This document shows, one piece after another, positions 1 through 9,031 of a stretch of DNA of 64,000 nt (its first letter is position 1; the number at the start of each line of letters is the position of its first letter). The stretch comes from Haloferax sp046557615 (GTDB lineage: Archaea > Halobacteriota > Halobacteria > Halobacteriales > Haloferacaceae). A model generated the notes under the pieces. The model worked only from the letters and a program-made list of their open reading frames with translations, was not told the DNA's origin and searched no databases. Location: NCBI RefSeq assembly GCF_046557615.1, contig NZ_JBKIII010000004.1:62001-126000 (forward strand). Reading direction: 5' to 3'. The position numbers and the translations under genes are program-made.

Positions 1-463
1 CGTGAGTGTGCAAGCGCAGATTCTCAACCTGCTCAACGAGATTCAGGAACAAGAGAACATCTCGTTCCTCTTTATCTCGCACAACATCGGTGTCATCCGA
101 CACATCTGCGACCGCGTGGCCGTGATGTACCTCGGCAAAATCGTCGAGTTCGGGAGCATCGGACAGGTGTTCTCCGCGCCGTTCCACCCCTACACGGAGA
201 GTCTCCTGTCGGCGGTTCCGCACGCGAATCCGGACCGCAAGACAGACCGGATTCTCCTCGAAGGGAGCGTTCCGAGCCCGATCAATCCGCCGTCTGGATG
301 TCCGTTCCAGACGCGTTGCCCGAAGAAAATCGGCGACGAATGCGAGACGCACGTCCCACAACTCGAAGCTATGGACGACGAGGGACACTACATCTCGTGT
401 CACCTCTCGGAGAGTGAGATGAGCGAACACGAATCGTTCATCGCACCATCCGCTTCGGACTAG
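1..463 (+). CDS. Peptide ABC transporter ATP-binding protein, C-terminal part (Opp/Dpp type)
   Basis: This is the 3' part of an ATPase that powers uptake of oligopeptides or dipeptides at the cytoplasmic membrane; the gene begins before the window. The visible 153 residues start at the D-loop side of the nucleotide-binding domain (VSVQAQILNLL), followed by the switch histidine (FISHNIGVI) and the strand VAVMYLGKIVEFG. The tail is the Opp/Dpp-specific C-terminal extension with a cysteine pattern (GCPFQTRCP, later C and SCHL). Walker A and the signature motif lie outside the window. GTG at 2 is an internal valine, not a start. The family is secure; the transported substrate is not. Confidence 0.9.
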   Translation, partial: VSVQAQILNLLNEIQEQENISFLFISHNIGVIRHICDRVAVMYLGKIVEFGSIGQVFSAPFHPYTESLLSAVPHANPDRKTDRILLEGSVPSPINPPSGCPFQTRCPKKIGDECETHVPQLEAMDDEGHYISCHLSESEMSEHESFIAPSASD

Positions 464-604
464 AACTCGTCTTTCTCTCTACCTTTTTCTCCTCCCCATA
501 CCCCTCCTCTCTTCACCACGCGACCGACTGGCGAGTCGCTACTCTCTTTCGCACTTGCGCAGTCGCTCTTGGTCCGGTCGCGCCGAAGAACTTCGTCTAT
601 CGAC
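464..604. terminator. Convergent intergenic region with pyrimidine-rich end
   Basis: The 141 bp between the converging ABC ATPase and DUF1028 genes hold no reading frame. Just after the stop at 463 the plus strand is T- and C-rich (ctttctctctacctttttct), as at haloarchaeal transcription ends, which need T tracts rather than strong hairpins. Confidence 0.4.
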
Positions 605-1294
605 TCAGTACTTCACGCCGAAGTTCAGAATCTCTTCCGGATATTCACCGAACATCTCGTCCGTTTCGGCACGGATTCGGTCTTTTGCGCGACGTGCTTC
701 GGTGAGGAGGTCACGAAGGTCAGAGACGGGGGTTTCGGAGAGGTCAACCCGAAGGTTGTGGTACATCTCCGGTTGTGGGGCGTGAACGAGAATCGCGGCG
801 CTCATCTCTCCCCGGTCGTCACCACCCGCCTCTTCACCTGCTTCGAGCGCGGAGACGAGTCGTTCGGCCATGTCGCCCTTGGTCGATTCGTAGGTCTCGG
901 CAGTTGCATCGACGACACCCGCCCCGGAAAGCATGTTTCCTGCGACGGTGTAGGTGTCTCCACGTCGGTGGCCCGCCCATTCGACGCACTCGCTACCGGT
1001 GAACGTGAAGGCACTCTCGGTTCCCACTCCGTGGACCTGCCGATAGGCGGCGTGTTCGTCGGCTTCGAGCAGGGTTTCGAACGCCTCGTCGATCCCCTCG
1101 CCCGCGTCGGCACGTTCGACTGCATCCCGTCCATGCTCCGTTTTCGTATAGGATTGAGTGACTGCCGCAGCAGTGCTACTTACGTAGGGACACGTCGCAC
1201 CGACCGAGACGGTCCCCGTCGTTACTGCCGCGCCGAACGTGTTCGTCTCTGGGTCGTACGCCGCTATCGAGAAGGTTCCTGGGAGATGTCGCAT
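605..1294 (-). CDS. DUF1028 family protein (Ntn-hydrolase-like)
   Basis: A 229-residue cytosolic protein of the DUF1028 family, which has an N-terminal-nucleophile-hydrolase-like fold and no established substrate. Family marks seen are the opening TFSIAAYDPETNTFGAAVTT, the VGATCPYVSSTAAAVTQSY segment near residues 30-50, the YTVAGNMLSG segment and the EAGGDDRGEMSAAILV segment. The start ATG is supported by a TATA-like CTATTTATCA around 1328-1337, about 35-40 nt upstream on the minus strand, giving a near-leaderless transcript. A longer paralogue lies at 50636-51562; this copy lacks the extra C-terminal domain of that one. It may act on a small amide or peptide, but that is only a guess from the fold. 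Confidence 0.85.
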   Translation of the reverse strand: MRHLPGTFSIAAYDPETNTFGAAVTTGTVSVGATCPYVSSTAAAVTQSYTKTEHGRDAVERADAGEGIDEAFETLLEADEHAAYRQVHGVGTESAFTFTGSECVEWAGHRRGDTYTVAGNMLSGAGVVDATAETYESTKGDMAERLVSALEAGEEAGGDDRGEMSAAILVHAPQPEMYHNLRVDLSETPVSDLRDLLTEARRAKDRIRAETDEMFGEYPEEILNFGVKY

Positions 1295-1652
1295 GGCTCG
1301 CTAAGGTAGTTCTCTGGTCTCGCGCGCGTGATAAATAGTCACCCATCACGTGCAAACGACCGGGTGTGGGTGGGTCAATAATGCAAAATAACTGGACTAC
1401 TACCCTGTTTTAAAATAATAAACCACAAAAAATATCTCAAATCCAATTATAGAAGCTCGGAAACAATTGTATCCTCTCCTATTTCTGTAACTATGTGGTT
1501 TATAATCCGCAAATGGTTTTCTTCAATTGGAAGCGCCTTACAGCGTGTCTAACTCATCTGTTTGCAGAATGTCTGCAATTCTTATCAGTTTGTGTTCCAG
1601 ATTGTTCGTATTTCTATACCATCTCGATGGGCGTTTTACCTCTGGACTCGAC
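1295..1652. other. Intergenic region, AT-rich, no gene seen
   Basis: This stretch carries the promoter of the DUF1028 gene at its left end. The middle (about 1375-1510) is distinctly AT-rich compared with neighbouring coding DNA. No start codon with a convincing protein, repeat or RNA gene was found. Confidence 0.5.
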
Positions 1653-2225
1653 CTATGCCGGTTGGACACATCGAAGCGGGGCTTCACAGCACCCAGAACG
1701 GTACGATTCAGATTGTCGAACGAGTTTGCAGTCTCGATACCGGTGGGCGACGGTCTCGCCACAGTCTGTGCAGGTGAGGACGTACTTTGGTTCCGAAAAC
1801 CGCCGTACTCGGACGGGTGCATCGACTTCGTTCGCGCGTCGTTTGAACGCCCTTCCGTGGTCTGTCGAGCCAAACGCTTGGAACTGCTCGACGTGAACGA
1901 GTTCGTGTCTGAGTGTCGCCGTCCACTCTTCGTACTCGAACGATTTCGCGGCACGCCACGATAGCGAGAGTGTACAGGTTGGCGGACCGTCGCTATTCCA
2001 CGTTCGTGGCGTCCCGACAACCGCGTCTGGAAGTGACGGCGACTTCACCGCGGCCGCCCGCCGCTTCGCGCGCGTAGAAACTTCCCACCCGACTCGATTG
2101 AGTGAAACGTCGAACTCGTAGGTTTCAACCGCCTGTCTCACGTAGGCTTTCGACCACCGAATGAGTGATGCGTGCGTCTCGATTGTCTCAAATTCGTTCG
2201 GTGTCGCCTTCGTTCCCCGTTCCAT
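1653..2225 (-). CDS. SprT-like zinc metalloprotease
   Basis: A 190-residue protein with a SprT-type zinc protease domain. The zinc-binding HELVH sits at residues 107-111, with a further histidine at 123 (STDHGRAFKRR), matching HExxH plus a distal His. A C-terminal zinc ribbon follows: CTDC at 152-155, then C166 and CC at 179-180. Relatives (Spartan, SprT) cleave DNA-protein crosslinks, but many haloarchaeal members are untested. The ATG at 2225 precedes an N-terminal stretch typical of these short archaeal versions. It stands alone, with no co-directional neighbour close by. Confidence 0.85.
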   Translation of the reverse strand: MERGTKATPNEFETIETHASLIRWSKAYVRQAVETYEFDVSLNRVGWEVSTRAKRRAAAVKSPSLPDAVVGTPRTWNSDGPPTCTLSLSWRAAKSFEYEEWTATLRHELVHVEQFQAFGSTDHGRAFKRRANEVDAPVRVRRFSEPKYVLTCTDCGETVAHRYRDCKLVRQSESYRSGCCEAPLRCVQPA

Positions 2226-2608
2226 TTCGCTATCTGTGACATTTTGAGCGATGTGCTTGGGTGTTGCGCTGTTTCGCAGTCATTCGATTTGGAACACTGA
2301 GGCTGCGATTGGGTTCGGTGCTGAGTCTGTGAGGAATGCATCTCACAGCAAATTGATTAGAATATTGATAATATTGCTAAGCTCATTGTCTCTCATAGAC
2401 AATGAGGTTTAGCAAAATAGTGTACTACCACCTGCCGATTTAAATATATCATATTTCGCTATATTCATTTTTGGTCGAATGTTCACGACAGCCTCTGAGG
2501 CTGAGTGCGTATCATCGAGAACCGATTGAGTACGTGCGGACTGTGCGAGTCAACTCGGATAACTCTCCAGACCATCTATTTCATGGCTTCTGCGGTCGTA
2601 TTCGCTCT

Positions 2609-3271
2609 GTGACTGTTATCGCTGAGTTCACTATCAATTCGGACGAATTCATCCTCGGACAAGTCCTTGCTCGGCACCCAAATACGAACATCGAGATGGA
2701 ACGCATTGTCCCCGCTTCGGGTCGAGTGATGCCGTATATCTGGGTACACGGGGCGGATTTTACTGCGTTTGAAGCCGCAGTCAGCCAGAGTCCGTATGTT
2801 CGAGACATCACAGCGCTCGATGTCATCGGCGAGAGTGCACTCTACCGCGTTAACTGGGAGGAAGATATCCAGAGTCTCCTCTACGGGATGGCAGAAACCA
2901 ACGCGACGATTTTAGAGGCGCGTGGAAACGACAGTTGGTACTTCCGAATTCGCTTCGACGACCACTCCGGATTGACGCAGTTCCACAACTTCTGTATGGA
3001 ACACGATATCACGTTCAAATTGAATCGTGTCTACACGCTTTCCGACGAGCAGCAAGGTGGATATCTGTTTGACTTGACCGATGCACAACGCAAGGCGCTC
3101 GTCACCGCAGTCAAAGACGGGTACTTCGAGGTCCCACGCCGGACGACACTTGGAAAGATTGGTGCAAAACTCGATATCACCGAGCAGTCTACGTCCGAAA
3201 ACCTTCGTCGTGGGGCCAACAATGTGCTGTCAAAAGTCTTGCTTGCCTCGTCGGCTGATGATCTCAGATAA
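2609..3271 (+). CDS. Bat-type HTH transcriptional regulator
   Basis: A transcription regulator of the haloarchaeal bacterio-opsin-activator family. From GTG at 2609 it is 220 residues, the usual size: an N-terminal mixed alpha/beta sensing domain beginning VTVIAEFTINSDEF and a C-terminal HTH_10 segment (LTDAQRKALVTAVKDGYFEV, then GKIGAKLDIT and SENLRRG). An upstream in-frame TTG at 2471 would add 46 residues unlike the family, so GTG is preferred. Two other Bat-type regulators in the window (28112-28750 and 61240-61887) sit beside the operons they probably control. This one is followed by DUF7344 and HalOD1 genes, a regulatory group whose target is unknown. Confidence 0.85.
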   Translation: MTVIAEFTINSDEFILGQVLARHPNTNIEMERIVPASGRVMPYIWVHGADFTAFEAAVSQSPYVRDITALDVIGESALYRVNWEEDIQSLLYGMAETNATILEARGNDSWYFRIRFDDHSGLTQFHNFCMEHDITFKLNRVYTLSDEQQGGYLFDLTDAQRKALVTAVKDGYFEVPRRTTLGKIGAKLDITEQSTSENLRRGANNVLSKVLLASSADDLR

Positions 3272-3356
3272 ATCAACTTTCCCAGGCCACCTCTTTTGTA
3301 TACCCTGAGATAACAGGCAGGCTGTACATACAATAAGACCTCATATGGCAGTATAG

Positions 3357-3707
3357 ATGAGTGGAGAAGTGAGCGATCCGTGGGAGGTGGTGTACCAGGC
3401 ACTGTCCAATTCGCATCGACGTAGTACTCTGCGCTACCTCAAAGAAACCGATAGCCCAACGGCGTTCGATGACGTTGTCGAACGTCTCGTCGATGATGGT
3501 CACGTTTCGTCGGCACCCGACGAACTGGCACGCGCCCGAACGAAGATGTACCACGTACACCTACCGAAGTTGTGCCGCGCAAATCTCGCTGAGTGGGACG
3601 GTGGAACCGAGATTAGACCTTCTGGGTTCTTGCGGCGACTTCCGAGAGAGATACTCTCCCCGAAGTTGACGGCCCAAGCAGGAAAGCCACAGGGTGCTGA
3701 TGATTAG
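3357..3707 (+). CDS. DUF7344 winged-helix protein
   Basis: A 116-residue protein with the haloarchaeal DUF7344 winged-helix pattern: VYQALSNSHRRSTLRYLKE at the start, a middle acidic helix (FDDVVERLVDD) and MYHVHLPKLCRANLAEWD, which corresponds to the recognition helix and wing in this family. It probably binds DNA or acts with a sensor. It starts 85 bp after the Bat-type regulator and is followed 17 bp later by a HalOD1 gene, so the three may form one regulatory unit. Ligand and target are unknown. Confidence 0.8.
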   Translation: MSGEVSDPWEVVYQALSNSHRRSTLRYLKETDSPTAFDDVVERLVDDGHVSSAPDELARARTKMYHVHLPKLCRANLAEWDGGTEIRPSGFLRRLPREILSPKLTAQAGKPQGADD

Positions 3708-3724
3708 TCTATTTTTCTATACTC

Positions 3725-4024
3725 ATGAAGATCGAGCGGAAGAGTAACTACGAGATATTTTCGCCCAACGGTGGCGACGACATGGACGGTATCTCGTATC
3801 GGATAATCGCCTGCGTCGCCGAACTCAAAGATGCTTCTCCGATGGAACTCCCTCCACTTACTGACTCTATCGACCCCGAAGCACTCGATACACTGGTCGA
3901 ATCGGCAACTACCCAACGCTGTTCTATCGTCTTCCCGTTTGCCGGGACGCAAGTGAACGTCAACGGAGACGGCGATGTGTACGTCTTCATTCCAAAGTTT
4001 TCGGGAACTGGCTCACAAAATTAG
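3725..4024 (+). CDS. HalOD1 output-domain protein
   Basis: A 99-residue protein consisting mainly of a halobacterial output domain (HalOD1), usually found at the end of haloarchaeal sensor or response-regulator chains. The recognisable part runs from GISYRIIACVAELKDASP through LPPLTDSIDPEALDTLVESA to the strand VFPFAGTQVNVNGDGDVYVF. An internal ATG at 3782 could be the true start, because the first 19 residues are poorly conserved in such proteins. It lies directly after the DUF7344 gene, as in many haloarchaeal genomes. The molecular function is not established. Confidence 0.8.
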   Translation: MKIERKSNYEIFSPNGGDDMDGISYRIIACVAELKDASPMELPPLTDSIDPEALDTLVESATTQRCSIVFPFAGTQVNVNGDGDVYVFIPKFSGTGSQN

Positions 4025-4027
4025 CGT

Positions 4028-4558
4028 TCACTGGAGTTGGTCGGCTTCCCACTCGACGTACTGTGCGTTTTCTTCCAACACGTGGAACAGATTCGCCGTG
4101 GTCCCGGGGAGAGACGCATCGCGTCCATAGGAGATGATTGTTCGTACCCGCTTGAGCGTCGCCTCCGCCAGCGAGTGCAGTGGACAGACTCCCGTGTTCT
4201 CGATTCCCAATCGCTCCGATTCGTCGGTGATGCCTTCTTCAGAGTAGTGGTTTGTCACCCGAACGTGGTCGTGTTCGACGCGCTCGGAGTGAAGGAACCC
4301 TTGATTTCCAGCGTGCATCGTCACTTCCGCCTGGCCCGAGTACAGTCGCTTCAACACACGAAGTATCTCGTTCAGAAACGAGACTTCTGACGCCTCGAAG
4401 TAGACGATTCCGTGGGAGTTCTCCCCGGGAATCCACGTCCCGCCAATCCGGAGTGCCGCGTCACACGCCGGGTTGAAGTCGTCGCCTTTGTGGGTAGGAT
4501 GCCACGGCGAGCCACCGCTATATCGAAAGTGGAATCTAACGTCACCCGACTGTGTCAT
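4028..4558 (-). CDS. Hypothetical haloarchaeal protein
   Basis: A 176-residue soluble protein that I do not recognise. ATG at 4558 is preferred over the upstream TTG at 4570. It contains a GGTWIPGENSHGIVYFEASEV segment, an amphipathic helix around FLNEILRVLKRLY, and scattered His and Cys residues without a clear zinc-finger spacing. It converges on the HalOD1 gene, leaving three bases between stop codons. A CTATAT element at about 4600-4605 on the minus strand may be its TATA box. Codon use looks like normal coding sequence. Confidence 0.6.
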   Translation of the reverse strand: MTQSGDVRFHFRYSGGSPWHPTHKGDDFNPACDAALRIGGTWIPGENSHGIVYFEASEVSFLNEILRVLKRLYSGQAEVTMHAGNQGFLHSERVEHDHVRVTNHYSEEGITDESERLGIENTGVCPLHSLAEATLKRVRTIISYGRDASLPGTTANLFHVLEENAQYVEWEADQLQ

Positions 4559-5054
4559 TCGTCTCTCCAACCATCGTAGTCTGTGAAACTAGTCAGCACG
4601 ATATAGAGTTTATCACGTGGTTCCCGATTGTGGGTGAATCTGGAGAGCGAATAACTCTGAAATACGGACGATTCCGATTAGTACTCGAATTTTTTGTGAA
4701 ATTCTGAAACTCGATAGTGATGTACTCATCGTCGCGTCGTCTTGTGTACACAGAGATTCATGTATTTGTGTTTGTCTGAGTATCAAGACTAGGTGTTTGT
4801 AGCTACTCGTCGAACACGTCGAAGTCGGTCGATTACTCGTTCAAACCTCCCAAGATAACTGGTAATTTTGCCAACTCGTACTGACAAAGGAGTGTGTTAA
4901 TATTCGCATCTTCGATGATTTTTATAATCGGAATTAATGCACGGGGATGTAGTATGTATTTCCACTGAACTCACAGGAACTAGCGAATGTCCTGAAATTT
5001 TGAATAAATTATCACCAAAGAGCTTATGTAATTAAGTGCCTGTTAATCAGGTGA
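4559..5054. other. AT-rich intergenic region, no gene seen
   Basis: Nearly 500 bp with no supportable gene on either strand. It is AT-richer than its flanks, with many short A and T runs and stop codons in all frames. It must hold the divergent promoters of its two neighbours; nothing else was recognised. Confidence 0.5.
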
Positions 5055-5366
5055 ATGGCTAGTAAGCAAGAGAACGAGGCTGGTAATCACGACGAAATCA
5101 ATTGGAACGTAATCAGCTACATCATTAGCTCTCATTACCGACTCGCGGTCCTAGAGCGACTCTCCGAGGGACCTGCAACGCCAACACGAATTGCATCGGA
5201 CACCGAACAACACGTTGCACACATTTCGCGCGCGCTCCAACGACTACGCGAACGCGACCAAGTCGACCTGCTGGTTCCTGAGGACCGTACGAAGGGTCGC
5301 GTGTATGGTCTGACCGACGAGGGAGAAGAGTCGTGGAAGACCATCGACGAAGAAGAACTCCTGTAA
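5055..5366 (+). CDS. Small winged-helix regulator
   Basis: A 103-residue DNA-binding protein. After a charged N-terminus the winged helix-turn-helix spans roughly residues 20-90: YRLAVLERLSEGPATPTRIA, then the recognition helix HVAHISRALQRLRERDQVDL and a wing ending RVYGLTDEGEESW. This is the common haloarchaeal MarR/ArsR-like stand-alone form, without an effector domain. No gene follows it closely in the same direction (the next starts 212 bp later), so its target cannot be read from context. Confidence 0.8.
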   Translation: MASKQENEAGNHDEINWNVISYIISSHYRLAVLERLSEGPATPTRIASDTEQHVAHISRALQRLRERDQVDLLVPEDRTKGRVYGLTDEGEESWKTIDEEELL

Positions 5367-5578
5367 TCGCGAGTTGGTAGATTACCGCCTCGCTCTTTTC
5401 TCTACTCTGGAGCTACTCTATGGGTAGCTTGGTGAACAAATAGCCTGTTTTTCTTGAAACTCTCAAATATTGTTTTGTTGCTTGGTGGCCTCTCTGCTGG
5501 CCATTAAGCACTTCATAACCTCGAAGAAAAGCCCATCAGCCGATGAACAACAAAATACCTTCTTCATGATTAGAGGGT

Positions 5579-6586
5579 ATGGTGGAATTACCGAACAAAG
5601 AGCGCAACCGCCTGTTGCGGGTCCTCGGCCACTCCTCGGTTGACGTTTCCGTTGGACTGCTCCTTCTGGTCGGTGCTTCCCTGTCGCTACTGTATTTTGG
5701 TTCATGGAGTCTCCGGGCTCTCTTTGGGTTGCCCGTCCTTCTGTTCCTTCCAGGGTACACCCTCCTTCTCGTCTTGTTCCCAGCTGACCACTCGACGAGC
5801 GTATCGACGGTCTCCGACGTGAACGTCCGAACTGCGCCGACAAACATCGATCTCACCGAGCGGCTAGTTCTGTCGTTCGGGATGAGTCTCGCGTTGATTC
5901 CGATTCTCGGACTCGTCTTCCTCCAGTTCGGGCAGTCGCTGGGGGCGGTTGCACTGGTGGGGCTCTTCTTCGTCCTCATCGCCATCGGACTGCTGTTTGG
6001 CGAGTACCGTCGCCAGCAACTCCCCGAATCTGAGCGATACTCGCTCCCAGTTGCTCGGTGGCTGACCGGCGTCTCTACCGCGCTTACTGCTGAAGACACT
6101 GCTCAGCGCGGTATCAACATCGCCCTCGCATTCGCAATCATCCTCGCGGTGAGCTCGCTCGGCTACGCACTCGTCGTACCCAACACTGCTGAACAGTACT
6201 CGTCGATGTCGTTGCTCACACAGCAATCGAACGGTGAGTTCGTCGCGTCCAACTACCCTTCGTCGCTAACGACTGCCCAAGAGGACGACCTCTTCGTCTC
6301 TGTCACGAATCACGAAGGGGCCGCAACGACCTACACACTCGTCGTCGAACTCCAGCGCGTCGATACATCGACCGGAGAGTTACGAATCATCGAGGCTCAG
6401 GAACTCGCCCGAACCTCACAATCGGTTGCTTCTGGGGAGACGTGGACCGCCAACCCGACGATTCAGCCGGGACTGACCGGGACTGACCTCCGGCTCGTCT
6501 ACCTCCTCTACAAGGGAGACGCACCCGCTTCACCCGACGAAGAGAACGCGTACCGTTCGACGTACATCTGGGTCTCTGTTCAGTAA
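5579..6586 (+). CDS. DUF1616 membrane protein
   Basis: A 335-residue integral membrane protein of the DUF1616 family, which in haloarchaea is frequent in surface glycan and exopolysaccharide loci. About five membrane segments are visible: residues 22-42, 46-68, 95-117, 121-141 and 178-200. They are followed by an extracytoplasmic domain of about 135 residues with a beta-sandwich character (DLFVSVTNHEGAATTYTLVV, near residues 240-260). The start is an ATG 4 nt after a GAGGGT stretch. It marks the left border of the polysaccharide-type locus. The exact role is not known. Confidence 0.8.
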   Translation: MVELPNKERNRLLRVLGHSSVDVSVGLLLLVGASLSLLYFGSWSLRALFGLPVLLFLPGYTLLLVLFPADHSTSVSTVSDVNVRTAPTNIDLTERLVLSFGMSLALIPILGLVFLQFGQSLGAVALVGLFFVLIAIGLLFGEYRRQQLPESERYSLPVARWLTGVSTALTAEDTAQRGINIALAFAIILAVSSLGYALVVPNTAEQYSSMSLLTQQSNGEFVASNYPSSLTTAQEDDLFVSVTNHEGAATTYTLVVELQRVDTSTGELRIIEAQELARTSQSVASGETWTANPTIQPGLTGTDLRLVYLLYKGDAPASPDEENAYRSTYIWVSVQ

Positions 6587-6742
6587 CCGCTGTCTTCGGT
6601 CTCTACGTTCTCGACTTTCGATTCAGTACTCGGTAGCGCCGCCTCTCGAAAGCGGCGGCAGTAGGATTATCTGACAGATGATTGTATGCTTCACAGGGTA
6701 CGCTACGCGTCGTGATATGCGTGTCACCCGGAGGAACAACAG

Positions 6743-7007
6743 GTGGCAACCGATTGGGTATCCGTTCGTGAACGAATCGCTGACCGAACAGACCGGGTTC
6801 TCACTGCCCTTCGAGACGAGTGGGGGACGACGCGGACCATCGAACGGTTCGACTTTGGCCCCAAGCGATGGGACGCTCACTATCGAACGCGAACGCACGA
6901 CTCACCCCGGCGCGACCCGAGCCACTGGACTCTTCGGCACCGATGTCTTCCCGGAGCAGTGCCGTGACGCCGACGAGATACGGCAGTTGCTTGCCGACAC
7001 AGAGTAA
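6743..7007 (+). pseudogene. Possible small gene broken by a frameshift
   Basis: A GTG at 6743 sits 8 nt after a good Shine-Dalgarno-like GGAGG (6730-6734). It opens a haloarchaeal-looking frame (ATDWVSVRERIADRTDRVLT) that loses coding character after about residue 50 (around 6890-6905). The other plus frame then continues plausibly as GATRATGLFGTDVFPEQC to a stop at 7007. Read together they give one protein of about 88 residues with a +1 shift near 6900. I do not recognise the family. It could be a decayed gene, a sequencing error, or chance. Confidence 0.35.
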
Positions 7008-7080
7008 GTACAAACACAAAAACGAGGACTGAACGCGGAAGAGAGGAACGCAAAAGAGAGCGATTTGTCGCCGTGTTCGA

Positions 7081-8709
7081 CTATTCGAGGTAGCCGAGGT
7101 TTGCGAGTCGCTCTTCGACCATGCTGTCCTCCGTCGTACTCACATCTCCTGCATCGAGCGTCGGGTACGCCATCGACCCTGCCGAAGCGACGATTGGAAG
7201 CGCGCGCCCGTCCATTCGTTCGTCGCTCTCGATGCCGAAGGTCGCGAGGACGGTGGGGGCTACGTCGAAGATGTGTGCCCCTTCGAGACTCGAACCGGCG
7301 TCGATGGCTTCACCCGTCGCAGCGATGACGCCGAACAGCTTGTGGTTCCACGGTTCGCTGGGTGTCCCGAAGATTTGCCCGGGCATCATCGCCGAGAGGA
7401 ACTGGTCGAATCCGCGTGGGACGGTGACGATATCGACGGAGGTGTCTGCTTCGGGCCCGAAGTAATACTGTTCGCGTGGGGCCACTTCGTCGAATACTGG
7501 TTTCCCATCCGGCCCAGTCGCGTTCGTCAGGAGTTCGATGAGTTCCTTGCGAACGACGTCGTACTCAGATACCGGGACGATGCCGTGTGGCTCCCGTCCT
7601 TCGAGATTGATTCTGATGCCGATTTCGGTCCGTGAGCGCATGAACGCCATCGACCGCTCGAAGTCCACTTGCCGGGTTCCGGCGCTGATGAGGTCGGTGT
7701 TGATGTGTTTGGCGACTGCTTCGTCCAGTCCGACGCGTTTGAGTACGGCACCGATTCGTTGACTCGTCAGGCCAACGCGGGCCAAGAGTTGAATCAGTCT
7801 TGCGGCGGCACCGAGTTCGACAGTCTGGGCTTCGACACCTGCTTTTAACTTCGAATCGCGGACGGTGGCCCAGGTCGGCATTCCCTGTCCGCCGTTGATG
7901 GTCTTGACGTAACCGTGTTCGTGGAGGAACTCGTTGACGCGGAACTCGTAACCGGCCATCTCGCCCATTCCGTGGTCGCTGACGACGATGACGTTCTCGG
8001 GTTGGTAGGCGTCGATAATTCGGGCGACTTGTGCATCGACTTCTGCGTAGATGTCTCTGACTGTATCGAGGTCACCGGGGCGTTCGTGGAAGACGGTATC
8101 TGTCTGCTGGAACTGGATGAAGCCGAAGTCGGGTTGGAATCGGTCGACTAAGTAGCAGAATGCGTCACCACGCATTCGAATGAGTTCGCAGTAGCGGTCG
8201 CTCGCAGCAGCATCTGTCGGTTTGGGGTCACGAGCGTAGACGCGATAGTCGCCGATGGCTTCGCGCACGTCGTCGAGAATTCCGTCAGGGTAGCAGGGTG
8301 GGTTTTCCGGTGAGGTGTACCCCGGAATGAGTGCGCCGTTAAATTCTCGGCACGGGTGTGTAACAGGTGTGTTGACGACGACACTGGAGTAGCCGTGGTA
8401 ATCGAGCAGTTCCCACAGCGTCCGTTCGCGGATGTGGCTCCCGTTGACGACGGACCAATCGTAGCCGTCAAACGAGAGAAAGTCAAAAATCCCGTGTTTG
8501 CCGGGATTCATACCCGTGTAAATCGAGGGCCATGCACTCGCGGTCCACGGAGGCATCTGTGATTCGAGCGGCCCGTACGAACCTTGGGTAAAAAGTGACT
8601 CCAACGTTGGGACCGCTCCTTCTTCGAAGAGGGGTTCTAAAACCGGGAGACACGCTGCGTCTAATCCTACCAACAACGTGTTCATCTCTCCCGAACGAGT
8701 CTCGGTCAT
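7081..8709 (-). CDS. Alkaline-phosphatase-superfamily phosphodiesterase / nucleotide pyrophosphatase-like enzyme
   Basis: A 542-residue enzyme of the nucleotide pyrophosphatase/phosphodiesterase branch. The N-terminal metal aspartate is in LLVGLDAACLPVL (D17), the nucleophilic threonine in PPWTASAWPSIYTG (T56), and the second metal site in VIVVSDHGMGEM. The start ATG at 8709 is 34 nt downstream of a TATAACAA promoter element; an ATG at 8685 is the alternative. There is no signal peptide. Its place in a polysaccharide locus suggests hydrolysis or transfer of phosphate diesters on glycan precursors or glycan chains; this is inference. The C-terminus RLANLGYLE resembles those of two other superfamily members in the window. 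Confidence 0.85.
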   Translation of the reverse strand: MTETRSGEMNTLLVGLDAACLPVLEPLFEEGAVPTLESLFTQGSYGPLESQMPPWTASAWPSIYTGMNPGKHGIFDFLSFDGYDWSVVNGSHIRERTLWELLDYHGYSSVVVNTPVTHPCREFNGALIPGYTSPENPPCYPDGILDDVREAIGDYRVYARDPKPTDAAASDRYCELIRMRGDAFCYLVDRFQPDFGFIQFQQTDTVFHERPGDLDTVRDIYAEVDAQVARIIDAYQPENVIVVSDHGMGEMAGYEFRVNEFLHEHGYVKTINGGQGMPTWATVRDSKLKAGVEAQTVELGAAARLIQLLARVGLTSQRIGAVLKRVGLDEAVAKHINTDLISAGTRQVDFERSMAFMRSRTEIGIRINLEGREPHGIVPVSEYDVVRKELIELLTNATGPDGKPVFDEVAPREQYYFGPEADTSVDIVTVPRGFDQFLSAMMPGQIFGTPSEPWNHKLFGVIAATGEAIDAGSSLEGAHIFDVAPTVLATFGIESDERMDGRALPIVASAGSMAYPTLDAGDVSTTEDSMVEERLANLGYLE

Positions 8710-8735
8710 ACTGAAACCATGGCGTGTTCGGTGTT

Positions 8736-8743
8736 TTGTTATA
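8736..8743 (-). promoter_or_regulatory. TATAACAA promoter element of the phosphodiesterase gene
   Basis: Read on the minus strand the sequence is CTATAACAAAACAC, 34 nt before the ATG at 8709. It matches elements ahead of several other genes in this locus. Confidence 0.5.
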
Positions 8744-8992
8744 GAGTGACTTTCTCCGGGGAACCCATCACTAAACCCACTAGTCTGCGTTCGACAGCCC
8801 AATTAACAAATAATAGATAATACTTTGCAGAAAGGAAGTGGCACTCACGTGGGACGAAAACTGAGACACGTCGGCTGTCTGTTGCAGTGGTGAACTGTTC
8901 TATGTGTAATTTTCACCGGACAGCGACTGATTTCGGGACCACGTTTTCCATACTTTCACACGGAAAATTCGGTTCAACTGGCGTAGGCGGCA
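8744..8992. other. Divergent intergenic region, no gene seen
   Basis: The centre of the 322-bp gap between the phosphodiesterase and the alpha/alpha-barrel gene has no reading frame of note. The two outer edges hold the divergent promoters. Confidence 0.5.
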
Positions 8993-9000
8993 CGTAACAA
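8993..9000 (+). promoter_or_regulatory. CGTAACAA variant promoter element
   Basis: CGTAACAAAGCCG lies 39 nt before the ATG at 9032. It differs from TATAACAAAGC only in its first two bases. Confidence 0.4.
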
Positions 9001-9031
9001 AGCCGTTAAACTCTGTTTCTCAACGTATTGT

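Noticed and set aside
4559..5054. Possible small RNA or gene in the AT-rich gap
   Set aside because: No hairpin, conserved motif or open frame of coding character was found.
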